NCBI GenBank assembly: GCA_951799445.1
Contig: OX637290.1
Coordinates: 22,438,987-22,502,986 of the forward strand
Reading direction: 5' to 3'
Length of the DNA: 64,000 nt
Origin: Pseudisothecium myosuroides
Taxonomy: Eukaryota; Streptophyta; Bryopsida; Hypnales; Lembophyllaceae
In this document: piece by piece, positions 1 through 11,000 of the stretch
Layout of the letters: the number at the start of each line of letters is the position of its first letter
How positions within the stretch are numbered: position 1 is the stretch's first letter
The notes under the pieces: generated by a model
Seen by the model: the letters and a program-made list of their open reading frames with translations, nothing else
Database searches by the model: none
Told to the model about the DNA's origin: nothing
Translations under genes and position numbers: made by a program

Positions 1-171
1 AAAAATGCCCTCTTCCATGAGGAAGAATGGCCCCCAAAAAAGAAGGGAATGCCCTCTTCCATGAGGAAGAGGGGGCCAAAAAAAAAAGGGAATGCCTTCT
101 CCCATGAGGAAGAATGGCCCAAAAAAAAAAGGGAATGCCCTCTTCCATGAGGAAGAGCGGGCCAAAAAAAA
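1..171. repeat. About 43-bp tandem repeat, four copies
   Basis: Four head-to-tail units each read AATGCCCTCTTCCATGAGG-like, then a GGCC-containing stretch and an A-rich tail. Each unit holds the palindrome CTTCCATGAGGAAG. Copies differ by a few substitutions and by A-run length. The array starts at the window edge, so its full size is unknown. Confidence 0.85.
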
Positions 172-1893
172 AAATGTAATTTCTAGCAAAGGGGGGAGGG
201 TAAGGAGGGAGGACAGGTTAAAAAAAAAGAGACCCGACTTCAAGCCAAGCAGCTCATCTTCTGCAATATGAGAAGCATGTCTTGACAAGGAATTCCGGTT
301 AACAGGCACAATCGAAGGTTGGGCACATTCATGAATGGACTGTCATAATCCAGAAGTTGGTAGTAAACACATTCATTTGTTTCCATCGGCATATGGATGA
401 CACCGTCGTCACGGACACCAAAGACAAGTGGCCTGAAGACCACAATGACCTCGAAGTGATTTAGCATTACTCGTAACTTGGACTCAGCTTCTTCTAGTCT
501 TGTCCTCACTGAGGGATGACTACAAGAAGTCGCATAGAAGTCATTATTCACAACTCGTGACTTAGATGCGAACGTCCACAGCCGGACGTCTATTGTCGAC
601 GCTTCTCCGGCCCTGTGCCGTTCATTGTGCCATGAAATCCACTGTAATTGAGTTCACAGATATTAATTAAGCTGAATCGAAATAATTAGGCCTACTTCGA
701 AGTATGAAATGAGAAGCCATCATTGCCCCTAAATGGACAGCGCTCAAGGGCGATGAGTAGAAGATCGTGGACGTCGAGGTCGTCAAGTCACCCGCTAGTC
801 AGATATAATTACTACGGACCGTAATTAATGGAGAGCCGCCAAAATGGGCCTCCCTAATCATGAAACACAGCAGCCTTGCTCACATTCTTAAGGGCATTTC
901 AAATACGAACCTGGTAATGACTGAGTTCCTCCGGCACTTATCGCTTCCAGCACCTGAGGATCAGAAGACGAGGAGGACCCAGCCGACTCTATCGCCACTG
1001 TTTAGCGCCGCGGAGACTGTGCCGCCAAGACGTTGTGGCCGAATTACGTCGTTGGGTCCCTCCAACAGTGGGGGCTGCCAAGCATAGTCGCCGTTGCATG
1101 CAGGAGTAACGGATCTGCGCAAGAGTCCAGTCGATGGAGGGTCCGCCGCAAGAGAAGTCGGAGTACGAATTGGCGCGTGATAGAAACGTCGTGGAGGTTC
1201 GAAAGAAGATGCAACCAATGTTCGATCTCCGCTCAGAGCTGTAAGTACGCGGCCACCCTTCCGTACGTACAAGTCTCACTGCATGTACACTCTAATTCTA
1301 TCGGCGCTGTAGCAGGTAATTTGGCATGACGGGGACATTGTCTGGTGAGAAGTTGTTCCCAACACCAAGCCTACAGTGCATTGTTCCACAGAGTGACTTT
1401 CATGGTCGAGTCCAGCAGTGTTACTGTGCATTGGTCCTTGCGCTGTTTCTTCCATGAGTCTATGCGGCGGCGGAATAGGGTTTTACTGCAGGCGTATTAA
1501 TTTTAGGACCGCCGCCTCCCACAGCAGCGCGTCGGCTGTGGTCTCTCTGTCGTCCCGGAGTCATAGTTTATGACTTCTCACAGCGAAGCGACAGGTTACA
1601 GTCACGGTAGAGTCACGGTAGAGTCAGGGGGTAGTTCAACTGCCATTAATTACTGATTGCCTCGGGGAAAGTGAGCCCTATTTGAACGTGAAAGCCACGT
1701 GGGTCCTATCCTTGCATTGCGCCCGTAAACCCTCGTCACTCGCCCATGGAGACGTTCCACGGAGATGTTTTTTCTTTCCTTTTCCGCCGCGCGTGACCAC
1801 TGGCATTGCCTTGATCAGCGTGTTCAGCGTCACCCTAAACCCTAGCCGTCGATTTCTTGCGGGAAGCTTGACCTCGCGACTTGGGCATTGCAG

Positions 1894-4800
1894 GGACAAC
1901 CCGCATGCGAAGAAGAAATCCGCGGACTTGTTAGCCGGAGAGGAGAGGGAGCAAGGGCAAGTGAGACGTTCGTCGCGGGGCCTTCGAGGACGCGGGGGGA
2001 GGAAGCAACGGATCTCAGGAGCGGCGGGAAGACGTGTCCGGTTTGCTGACGAAATGAGCAGCCGCGACGATTCCTCCTCGAAGGCAACGGAGTCCTATGA
2101 CGAGGCCATCGCCAAAGGTATGATGAAATTAGCACTAGCTTGTTCCCATGTGCAGCAGCAGGCCACCTTGGAGGCAGTTGCGGCAGGTAATTTGGCATCA
2201 CTCCGCCATGAATTCGGGTGCGGGTTTAGGGTTGAGGATTTAGGCGTCCGTCTTGTTCCATGCATGATGTAGGGTGTCATTTTATACCTTGTTGGCAGTA
2301 CTGGTCCTTTGAGGTCGCCTCCATGCATTCGTCTTGTGGGGATCATGTCGCTTGCGCCCGCACGGTGAATGTCTTTTTCTACAGCCGGCTAACGCTGTCA
2401 GTGTCTTTTTGTTGTCGGGTGATGAAGGGAACGAAGATTTTGACTCCAGCGATGAAGACGTGTCGTTAGAGGAGGAGGACCCGGAGCCCGAGCCAAGGCC
2501 GAAGAGGCAACGGGGGTCAGGGATTCTCAAGAAATCTCCTCCTAAGGGACCTGCGACGCGGCCTGCTGTGGTAGTCCCCCGACCCTCGACGAAGGAGCGT
2601 GCAGCGGATGCCGGAGGGTACCCGCCCAATTTGCAATGGGTGCCTGGCCACTACATGCCCGCTTGCACGTCGCAGGCTCCAGCACCGTGGGTGCAGGGAT
2701 TCTGTGGTCCGTCAGTGCCAGAGGAAGGCTCCTCCCGCGGGATCCGACGTGCTTCAGGCTCCCAGTACGACCTCGGGAGGACTGAGCGCATGCAAGGCGG
2801 TCCTAAAGCTGCTCGCGTCGAGGTCCTGGAAAATGGAGACATTGACCAGACGGGGGAGGGTAAAAACGCCTGGGACGAGGCTGTCCGCAATTTTGTTCCT
2901 AAAATTCTGGACATGAGCGTCATCGACTAGAGGAAGCAGAAGCCTCAGGCTGTGCAGCGCCTCAGAGACGCTCTGGACAACGAGTTCCAGTATGTTGGAA
3001 ATCCACTGAGCATGATTGGATATCGGGCGGCCATCACGCGGTACATGAAGTCGGAGCGGTCCCGGCTGAAGTACCGGTTTGATCATGGCAATCACAGTTG
3101 CCCAGTTCGGATAGATGAGGACCAGTGGGATCGCCTCATGGCGTATTGGGACACGCCTGCGCAACGGCGGGAGGCAGCGTTGATGTCTGCTGCCCGGCAA
3201 TGTGTTGGTACTGGAGGGCAGGGGGCGAAGAAAGTAAAACCTGCTAAGCAGCCGCAAGTGGTAAGTACTTGGGCCGTCATAGTCTAACCCAGTGTTGTGG
3301 CCTCCGTCCCTTTGCAATGCCTTGTCTTCTCCTGCAAGAGTGAGGGCTTTCTGATCGTCGTAGTCATGACCTTGAGTGTGACTTGTGTTGTGCCTTCCTG
3401 ACGCAGAGTGAAGGACGCTTGAGCAGCCCGGGGGTCACTTCCGAAATCCCACTAAGTGCATGTCACGGCGGGTCAGGGACGGTGAGTTCTCATTGTAATG
3501 TAGGGTGGGATTATGTTTGCTTAAACGGAGAAAATACTTGCCGGTGAGTTCTCCTTGTCTTGTTTAGGGTGGGATCATTTGCTTATTCTCGAGGTTAGCG
3601 TATGAGATTCCGGTACGGGGGCTATACCTTTTTGAAAAGAATATGGCGGGATGCTGTGATTTCGGGGTAGTAGTGCACAGTAGTCACGCAGTAGAACAGG
3701 AGTAGCACCCAGTTGCCATTGAGTCACCGTGAAGTTCCGTAGGAGTAACTTTTCAGTCTTGAAACAGTCGAGTGAAAGTCGCAGAGAAGTCATGTAGTTA
3801 CGCACTAGTCATGGCTATCGTAAACCGTGAAGCCCCAGCAAAGACGGTAGGACGATGAATTCATTGACTTCCAATGCGTGCGTGAATGTGTGTTGGACAA
3901 CAGAGTGGCGCTGCAGGGGAGATCGTGACAGCCTCGACCCTCTCAAGCTGGAAGCAGGACGTGGAATGGAGGTTTGATGCCTTCCAGAAGACAGCCGACA
4001 AGCAATCCTCTGCAATCGAGGACCTACGCTCCATGTTCGCGTCCTTCATGAGTCGGTCTGCTACAGCCGACGACGCGAGCCCATCTGCTTCGAAGTCGGC
4101 GTTGGAAACGCATGAGCCGTCGAGTCGACGATCGTCAAAGAATAAGAAGCGACGCCGAAATCAGCTAGCGCACGCAGCGGAGATCACAGCGACCGCAGCG
4201 CAACTGACCCTGTCGGAGGAGGATCTGCCAGCTCTGCCACGTCCACGAAGTGCATCTCCGGAAGCGCCTAGGAAGTGGAAGGTGGCAAGCAGGGGAAAAG
4301 ACCCCGCGCTAGACGCGCGATTGGGGCGGAGATCTTCAACCCCCAGCGAGCCCACTGTCAACGACCCGTACGTGACCCCGTCAAGTCCCGGGGTTCTTGA
4401 ACAGAGCGTGGCGGATGATGCGGGAGGCATGGGAGTTTCTGGCGACTTGGCGTCAGCAGCACAGAGCGAGAGATCGCCCGACGTGGCGCATGACGGTGCG
4501 TCCTTGGAGGCATCTGGACCCGCGGAGCCCGAGAAGACTCCGTATGATGAGGAAATGGAGACGCCAGCGGATGTCGTGACAAAACACGGCAATTCCGGAG
4601 ACGATGCGCCCCAGGGAGGAGAGGGTGGGGATTCGGCAGGAGGAGGTGCCGCTGCTGGAGGAGAAGTCTCAACCGTTGGAGGAGGAGCTCTGGCCGAGGG
4701 AGTTGAAGCTGCATCCGAGGAGGTTCAGACTGCGGCTCTGACTGTCCCTGCGCCGACCGAGGCTGTCCAAGCGCCGCCCCCGACTGTGGAAGCGACGACC

Positions 4801-6582
4801 GCAACTGTGGAAGCGACGACAGAGGGAGAAGAAGCGGTGGCGGAGGGAGCAGGAGGTACGCCCGCCCACGGCGCAGTGGAAGAGCCAAGAAGGGCAGAAC
4901 GGCGTTCTCCAGTCACGCGCGAGACTCGCGCCGTAGCCCCGGCCATCCCTGCGAGTCCCGTGGAAGTGGAGGCGTCTCCGAAGAAGTCGAAGAAACCTCC
5001 AAAATCTCCTGTCAAGGTACACGCTGCCACCTGGGTGCCTCAGAACATGTTGACAAGAGGGAGGCCTGGAATGACGGATGTTGTTGGGGCGGCAGGGAGT
5101 ACTCGGGGGAGGGATAAACTGGTAATATTCAATGTGCAAGGAACCTTACTGGACTGTAGTTTGCTTGCTGAAGCCAACCCGAACAGCAAAATAAGGCCTT
5201 CAATGAAGACTAACCTGCGGAGAGTAGTGTTGAGGCCGTGGCTTAAGCCATTTCTTTCCAGATGTTTTGTGCACTTTGCAGTGGGCTTTTGGGGCAGCAA
5301 GAGCACGTCTTTCATGGAGGACATAGTTCCAACCATAATGGCTGGTTCCTTCGGGGGTCCAAATTTTCTCCCTCTCTTTTCGTGGTCAGGTAAACAGTGT
5401 GAGTTCTGGGACGGGGGAGATGGCACAGAGGCATCGTGGGGGAAAAAATTGGAACGAGTGTATGCACAGTGGCCTCAATTTACCGCCCACAACACAGTGA
5501 TTGTAGATAGTAAACTCTGTAGGGTAGCGTGCAATCCCCCAGCGAATGTGGTCGTGAACTCTCCGTTCTATGTGACGGAACTGTCGACATTGGCTGAGGA
5601 CAAGGACTACCTGAAGTGCGACTTGTGGCCGCTTCTGGAGTCATTCCACAAATGCCCAGACGTGGGATCCTTTCGTTCAAAGCACCCATTACTAGCTTCG
5701 GAATCCGCTCATGACATGAATTCCAAACGCCGTCGTGATTCCACATACGAGTTTCTTGACGTCATGGAAGGTGAGGGGACTAGCGACCTTCGTGGTTGCA
5801 TTGGCGGAACATGTCCCCTCACCTTCCCTTCTCTCGCTTCACTAACTGCTATGTTGTGCTCGTGCAGGCGAAACAGCAGCAGCCGCGGGAGTCGAGGGCC
5901 AAGGCGGCGGCGGGGACTGCGGGGACGGCGCCGAAGCGCGATGCGTGGTCTAAAAAGGTGCTTTTTGTGAACCCAGTTTTGGCACAGTAGGCGTGGTGTT
6001 TTCTGGCTTCGGAGTCTGTGGACAGTGGCGCGAGAGTGTTGTTAAAGTTGTGAGGAAGTAGCGATGAAGTGCCCTTTCAGTAATGCGCAGAGGTTTGAGA
6101 TGCAGGGAAGTCGCATATCAGTAGCCAGTAAGCTGCGTATGAGTTGTTTACCAGTCGCGTGTCAGTCGACTTTCACCACACACCCAGTAGGTCATTTTTT
6201 TCTCACTTCACACGTCGGGGAAGTGTTGCAGCGCAGACCCTAAACCTCTGTCAAAATATATGTTTGAAAGCGGTATTACCATTTTAATAAGTACTGGACC
6301 TCCCGGTTGCAGCAGTTCCATATCGGCGACGAAGTCTTCCTCTACAACCCTCAAGCGGTGCGGCAGAAAGTGGCGAAGGGCAATGTCAGTGGACTGCCTG
6401 GTCAGCAGACATTTCACTTGAAGGATATTCCGGAGCCCTATGTTAGGGTCGACGTCTCTGCAATTTTGCATCCTGGAGTTCCGTTGATGATCCCGCCATC
6501 AGACCCCGACATGGTACTTATAGAACATGCGCTGGGGAGTGCCGTACTGTGGCACGGCAAGCAGGTGAAGTTTAGCACGTGA
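1894..6582 (+). pseudogene. CACTA-borne gene: Transposase_24-like region plus FCP1/NIF-type HAD pseudophosphatase
   Basis: Probable exons are 1894-2186, about 2428-3260, 3407-3481, 3904-5770, 5868-5957 and 6313-6582. Phases agree at 3260/3407, 3481/3904 and 5957/6313. The second exon ends with a segment resembling Transposase_24 of Ptta/En/Spm elements (NEFQYVGNPLS, KSERSRLKYRF, EDQWDRLMAYW). The long exon has a coiled-coil-like start, about 300 low-complexity Ala/Glu/Pro/Ser residues, then an FCP1/NIF HAD fold: FNVQGTLLD (motif I, 5128-5154), RPWLKPFL, FWGSKS, VIVDSK (aspartate codon 5506-5508) and a Leu-rich end. The usual DxDxT of motif I is NVQGT, so phosphatase chemistry is not expected. 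The last exon (EVFLYNPQ, HALGSAVLWHGKQV) resembles the C-terminal domain of plant En/Spm ORFs. An in-frame TAG at 2928-2930 and a phase clash at 5770/5868 make it a pseudogene as read. The 5' exons are least certain. Confidence 0.65.
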
Positions 6583-7235
6583 AAGGCACTGAAGGTTGGG
6601 TGACGTCATAGATCAGGGTACAGAGCATGGCGTCATGAACACATAGTCTTTGTAAGTGCTGAGAGCCAGCGAATTGTTCTCTTTTGAGAAATGCAGAACT
6701 GTCTCCTTCGCATGAACTGTCTGACGTTGAATGCTTTCCCTGTTCAGTTTTGTGACTTTCGTCAATGTCTGCTGTCTCTCCGTGAAGCAATGTGGGAGTG
6801 CAATTACAGTCTCTGTTGAATGAGGGCGTCCACAGTCCCTAATTCATGCTCAGTTGGAAGGGCTCATTGATCGCCGTCGTGATGTTTCATAGCGTGTTCG
6901 TGAGACGCTGTCACTTGCACAACACAGTCGCCACTCCCGTGAGACTGGAATGCTACACCTAGTCGTTGTAGGTGACTAGTTCTAATGGCATGAAACTTCA
7001 CTAGGACGCGACTTCAGAGTGACTCATGTAGTTATGAAAGTGGCAACGCCGTCCACCGCAGTAACTTCATTGTAATTGGGTCACGACTCTGGAATGACTC
7101 ACGCGTCCCTGTCGCGTCGTTCCCACAATAGCAGTGTCACTTTGAAATGACTTCGAGTAGTGCTCACTTGTGACTAGTTGGTCACTGTCGCACGACTTTG
7201 TCGCGACTCCGAGGCAACTGTGACCCTCACCCCAC

Positions 7236-7450
7236 ATTGCTGTCCACGTCAGATTTTTTAGGGATCCTACGAAACTGGTACGCGCCAGTAGCGGTCGGCC
7301 ACGTGTCTGTCCACGTCAGATTTATCATGGGTCCGACGCAACTCAGTCGCGACTGCAGCGTGACTGGACGCGTGGCTGTCCACGTCACATTGTCTTCCTT
7401 CCCACTTTCCACCTCAGACTTTATCATCCATCTCCCACCCAGAAAGAAAA
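7236..7450. repeat. Subterminal direct repeats of the CACTA element
   Basis: The motif TGTCCACGTCA recurs three times at about 68-70 bp spacing (near 7240, 7308 and 7378), amid many GTCAC, GTGAC and AGTCG words that continue to the right terminus. Clustered subterminal repeats are where CACTA transposases are known to bind. Assigning that role here is inference. Confidence 0.6.
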
Positions 7451-7611
7451 AGATGGTGATAATAGTTTTCCCTAAGTCTGCAAAAAACGTAGATTTTAGG
7501 CCAATATATTTGACTTTTTCACAACTGATGAGTTTTCAGTCACCTGAAAGTCACATGCCGGGAAAATGACTAATCAGAGTCACAAATCAGTCATTTTCTG
7601 CAGTCACTTTA

Positions 7612-7631
7612 CCCCCCCTTTTCTTGTAGTG
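7612..7631 (-). repeat. Right terminal inverted repeat of CACTA element
   Basis: The minus strand reads CACTACAAGAAAAGGGGGGG, the consensus terminus of plant CACTA transposons. The next three bases outside are TAA. No exact partner was found at the left. Confidence 0.85.
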
Positions 7632-8560
7632 TAAATTTGATCCACAAGGAACAATGAACGGAAATTAGGATTAGATTAGAAGGAGGATTTAGGATTAAAA
7701 TTAAAGATCAAGTAACGGTTTAAAAACCTAGAGTTAAATTAAGATTTTAATTAGGGAAGTTAAAATTCAAAAGTCGAAATTTGGAGTTAACTTTGGGAGG
7801 TAAAAAGTAGAGTAGGAAATAGAAGTCAAAAGTAGAATCCACTTAGGAAGTAGATTGTTGAGTTAGAAATAGAGTTAAAATTAGAAGTCAAAACCCTAGA
7901 GTTAAAAGTTGGAATTAAATTTAGGAGGGTAACATTTAGAGTTAATCTAGGATTAAAATGATAGGATTAAATTTGGAAGTAGGAGTCAAAAGTCAAAAGT
8001 CAAAAGTTTAGATTGAATTTAAAGGTTAAATTTTAAAGTCAATAGGGGAGTAAAAGGTTAGAGTGAAAAGCTAAAAGTAGAAGTTAAAACTTAGAGGTAG
8101 AAGTAAAATTTTAGAGTTAGTTGGAAGTAGAAAAATCTAGAGTCAAAGTGAGAATGTAGAGTTAAATTCGGAGTTTAAGATTGGGGATTAATTTTAGAAG
8201 TAAAAATTTAGAGTTAAAAGTCAAAAACCTAGAGTTAAATTAGGAGTAAAAATCTACAGTAAAAAAGTGAAAAGTTAGAGTTAACTTTAGAGGGTAAATC
8301 CTAGAGTAGTTTAGAAATGAGAATATAGAATTAAAAGTGAAACTTAGAATTACCCTAGAAGGTTAAAACTTCGAAGTTAGGAGTTGAAGTTGATTTAGAA
8401 GTAAAAACCTAGAGTCAAAAGTCAAAATATAGAATAGAAGTCGGTAGTTAATACCTAGAACCAAGCTGAAGAAGTAAAATATAGAGTTACATTAAGAAGT
8501 TGGAACTTTAGGGGTAGCTTTTAAAAGTAGAACTTCTAGGTGGAGTCTTAGAAACCCAAG
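7632..8560. repeat. Cytosine-poor degenerate short repeat tract
   Basis: For about 900 bp the + strand is almost free of C outside a few CTAGAG and GTCAAA words. It is built from variants of CCTAGAGTTAAA, AAAGTCAAAAGT and GGAGTTAAA with no fixed period. There is no open frame of note. It begins right after the CACTA end, so it was probably the insertion target or a neighbouring satellite-like tract. Confidence 0.7.
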
Positions 8561-9303
8561 ATAGTCTTAAGGGTTCATGGAAGGAACATAGGGGTTCCCC
8601 TTTTTACGTAGTTAGGAACGTTAGAAATGACGCCAACTACCCAGTCGACCCTCGACATAGGATAGATAGTTAGGGAGTCAGGATTTCACCATCACTCTGA
8701 ACATCGCAGTTAACTTGTGAGTTACTACATGCATTACTAATTATTCGCTGCCATCCACGACCCTTAGGAAACGTTAGCAAAAAAGATCCATTGCTTGGAA
8801 GGCACAGTGGACCGCGCTTACAACACCCCCATATATTAAAAATGTGGATAAAGGCATAGAACCTGGTCGGTGTTCGCTTTATTACCAAGGGTGGGTAATC
8901 TAGCGCCCACAATCATCACTAAAGTAACTGCAAGTCCAATTGGCAGACCAACTAGGTAAATGAATCCAGTAAAAATAGTAAAATTTTTTTATTTATTTCA
9001 TCTTCAATAAAGTCTTAGTCAAATTCTAATTAGATCTTGGTGTTCAAATTAGAGAATGAAACTAAAGTTATACAAGAACCTTAATGTACAGTACCAAGCA
9101 AGTTTCATTTGTCCACCCCTGCTATTGCTAAATCAATCAGTAATAAACATGTAACTTGGAAATGACACTAGAGGCTCAAAAACCTATGGAATTGCAAATT
9201 GTAAATTGGATTTGGAAGGCAATGAAGTCACGTTTTATGGCATAATGATTATTACATTGACATATTAAAATATACAACAATAGAGCATTTTGTGGCACAC
9301 TAT
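8561..9303. other. AT-rich intergenic DNA
   Basis: No gene, clear repeat or terminal inverted repeat was seen. Short open frames here lack splice signals or recognisable motifs. Confidence 0.5.
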
Positions 9304-9456
9304 CTACCACCTAGTACTACCACACCCCACATTTAAATATGACCTTCATTTGGTGAGCATGCTAACAATAAGGATTTCAAGAATCTCTACAAATATGGCT
9401 TTCCATGCCTGCTCAATGCTTTCGACCAATTCATCTAAGTTGTTTGGTTTGGTCTC
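9304..9456 (-). pseudogene. Tc1/mariner transposase, C-terminal relic
   Basis: The minus strand translates to KPNNLDELVESIEQAWKAI, then FVEILEILIVSMLTK, a stop, and a segment ending GCGSTRW. This follows the conserved end of Tc1/mariner transposases: an N-L-x-E-L segment, an aromatic A-W-x-x-I helix, a Leu-rich helix, S-M near the basic end and a final Gly-rich stretch. The in-frame TGA, and the lack of the catalytic DDE region in any readable frame upstream, mark a dead fragment. It shows that this superfamily once lived here, which matters for the TA-flanked MITEs elsewhere in the window. Confidence 0.6.
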
Positions 9457-10089
9457 ATTCTATACAAACTTACAAAGTCTTTTAGAATCATCCACACATT
9501 CTTTATCATTAGAAGAAAAATCCACCCTCAAAGGGCTTGCTTTCCTTTGAGGAGTTCCCCTCAATGGAATTTACAGCCCCTTTGAGGGACAGTGGACATT
9601 GTTCATCATCAATGATCAATAGTGGCCATATAAAAAAATATTTAAAAAATAAAAATAAATAATTTTTTTTAAAAACAATAAAAAATAACAAAATTAATAA
9701 TTAAATAATAATTTAAAAAAAACAATCTAAAGGACCTTCCATCCTCCATCCAATTCCTAGGCATCCTAATGGTGCACCTACAACCACACTTCCTACGGAG
9801 GAGTAGACATGACATAGACTTAGTGCAACCTGCAACCACATGCATGAGTGTTAGTAACTACAAACATAATGCATTTTAGAAATAAAAGACCAATTGCCAA
9901 TGATTCACACTATAAGGAAGTAAAAACGGAATTTCACTTGTCCAAATTGCATTACCACATTGCTTTGCTTAGCCATAAATACACCAAGCTCCCACTGCTT
10001 TTTGTTCCTTTATACCGATACAAGATTGTCTAGCAGAACCTCCACTAGTTGAGAAGGTGTACCTTCATTGTCACTGACTTTGCTAACCA
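9457..10089. other. AT-rich intergenic DNA
   Basis: It contains A/T homopolymer-rich sequence near 9630-9725 and a short CTCAAAGGG/CCCTTTGAGG palindrome near 9525-9590. No gene was recognised. Confidence 0.45.
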
Positions 10090-11000
10090 ACCTTTCTATA
10101 CACAAAACCTTCAAGAGTTTCTCCACATCTTTGTACAACTATCCAAAAAGCATATTGTGAGTTTTACACAACAAGTTATCACATTTGGAAGAAAGGTGAC
10201 CTATAAATTTGACTTCAATAACAATTCCCTAAAGGACTACTTGAAGATGTTGAAAGCGTTTATTATGATGCCACAACCTAGCTCGTTGGAGTTTCCTATT
10301 GAACAAGGAGTTTGCCTTAAGTAGGTTTTCTTGGCCTTAGTGTGGCAACATGAGCTAGTGAAAGAGAAGATACACAAAATCTTTGACCAAGTAAAGGACA
10401 AATCCATTGCAAGAAAATTTAACATGCTCAACAAGGTATTCTTTATTGCCTTGTAGTGCAAAGAAGATCTACACAACATATGTGCGTCATTTGTGGACCT
10501 TGGCATCTCCAAATACAAATCAAGAAAACACTTATTGTCTAACAATTCAATGTGTAATCCCCCAATTTAGAATAGAAGTAATTAGTAGGTGTGTATTTAG
10601 GTTTACAAATTGATACGTACATATTGTCTGTAGCACCTAGCACTCCAAGAAGACTGCACAAATGCGAGAATTCAGCTTGAGTTTGAAGTAGCCTCTCCTC
10701 AACTAGCCATGAAATTTTAGATCTCAAAGCAATGTTGATGGTTTGGGCTACTTTGCATAATACCAAGGACACTATACTTCTACCTACAACAAACATTTCG
10801 CAACAAATCAGTACGCTTGCACCACAAGTAAGCTTGAAAAGAGTGCAAGCAACTTGTATTAGTATTGTGATAGCAAAGCGTTAAATATCTTCACTCACCA
10901 CTCATCGTTGTATTGCTCCAATAAAAAATGGGAGGATCAAGTTGTTGATTGTGGCTTTACCCAATAGCCTAGGTCATCATCCAAAAGAGTGAAGACTTTG
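10090..11000 (-). pseudogene. PIF/Harbinger (HARBI1-like) transposase, broken
   Basis: Read on the minus strand, pieces in shifting frames match a HARBI1-type DDE nuclease in order. First comes VACTLFKLTCGASVLICCEM, then FVVGRSIVSLVLCKVAQTIN (the sensor-like VG+S segment). Next are GVLGATDNMYVSI with the first catalytic Asp, YFYSKLGDYTLNC, and FLDLYLEMPRSTNDAHML with the second catalytic region. A degraded FNRKLQRARLWHHNKRF-like end corresponds to the N-R/R-x-E segment. Stops and frameshifts separate the blocks, so no functional protein is expected. No Myb-like partner ORF or flanking terminal repeats were identified. Confidence 0.75.

Larger units (their letters stand above)
180..7631 (+). 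mobile_element. CACTA (En/Spm-type) DNA transposon, decayed
   Basis: The right end is a textbook CACTA terminus: read on the minus strand from its last base it is CACTACAAGAAAAGGGGGGG, followed outside by TAA, a possible 3-bp target duplication. Inside it lies about 1 kb of GTCAC/GTGAC-rich subterminal sequence with direct repeats. The interior encodes a broken Transposase_24-like gene. The left end is uncertain. A weak resemblance to the same terminus (CTAGCAAAGGGGGG, then GTAA) lies near 183-207, and the true end may be outside the window. No Transposase_21 catalytic transposase was recognised, so the copy is probably non-autonomous or its transposase lies off-window. Composition is clearly more GC-rich than the flanking DNA. 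Confidence 0.7.

Noticed and set aside
961..1329. Overlapping open frames of about 100 codons on both strands
   Set aside because: They are mutual shadows in GC-rich transposon DNA with no motif or splice support.
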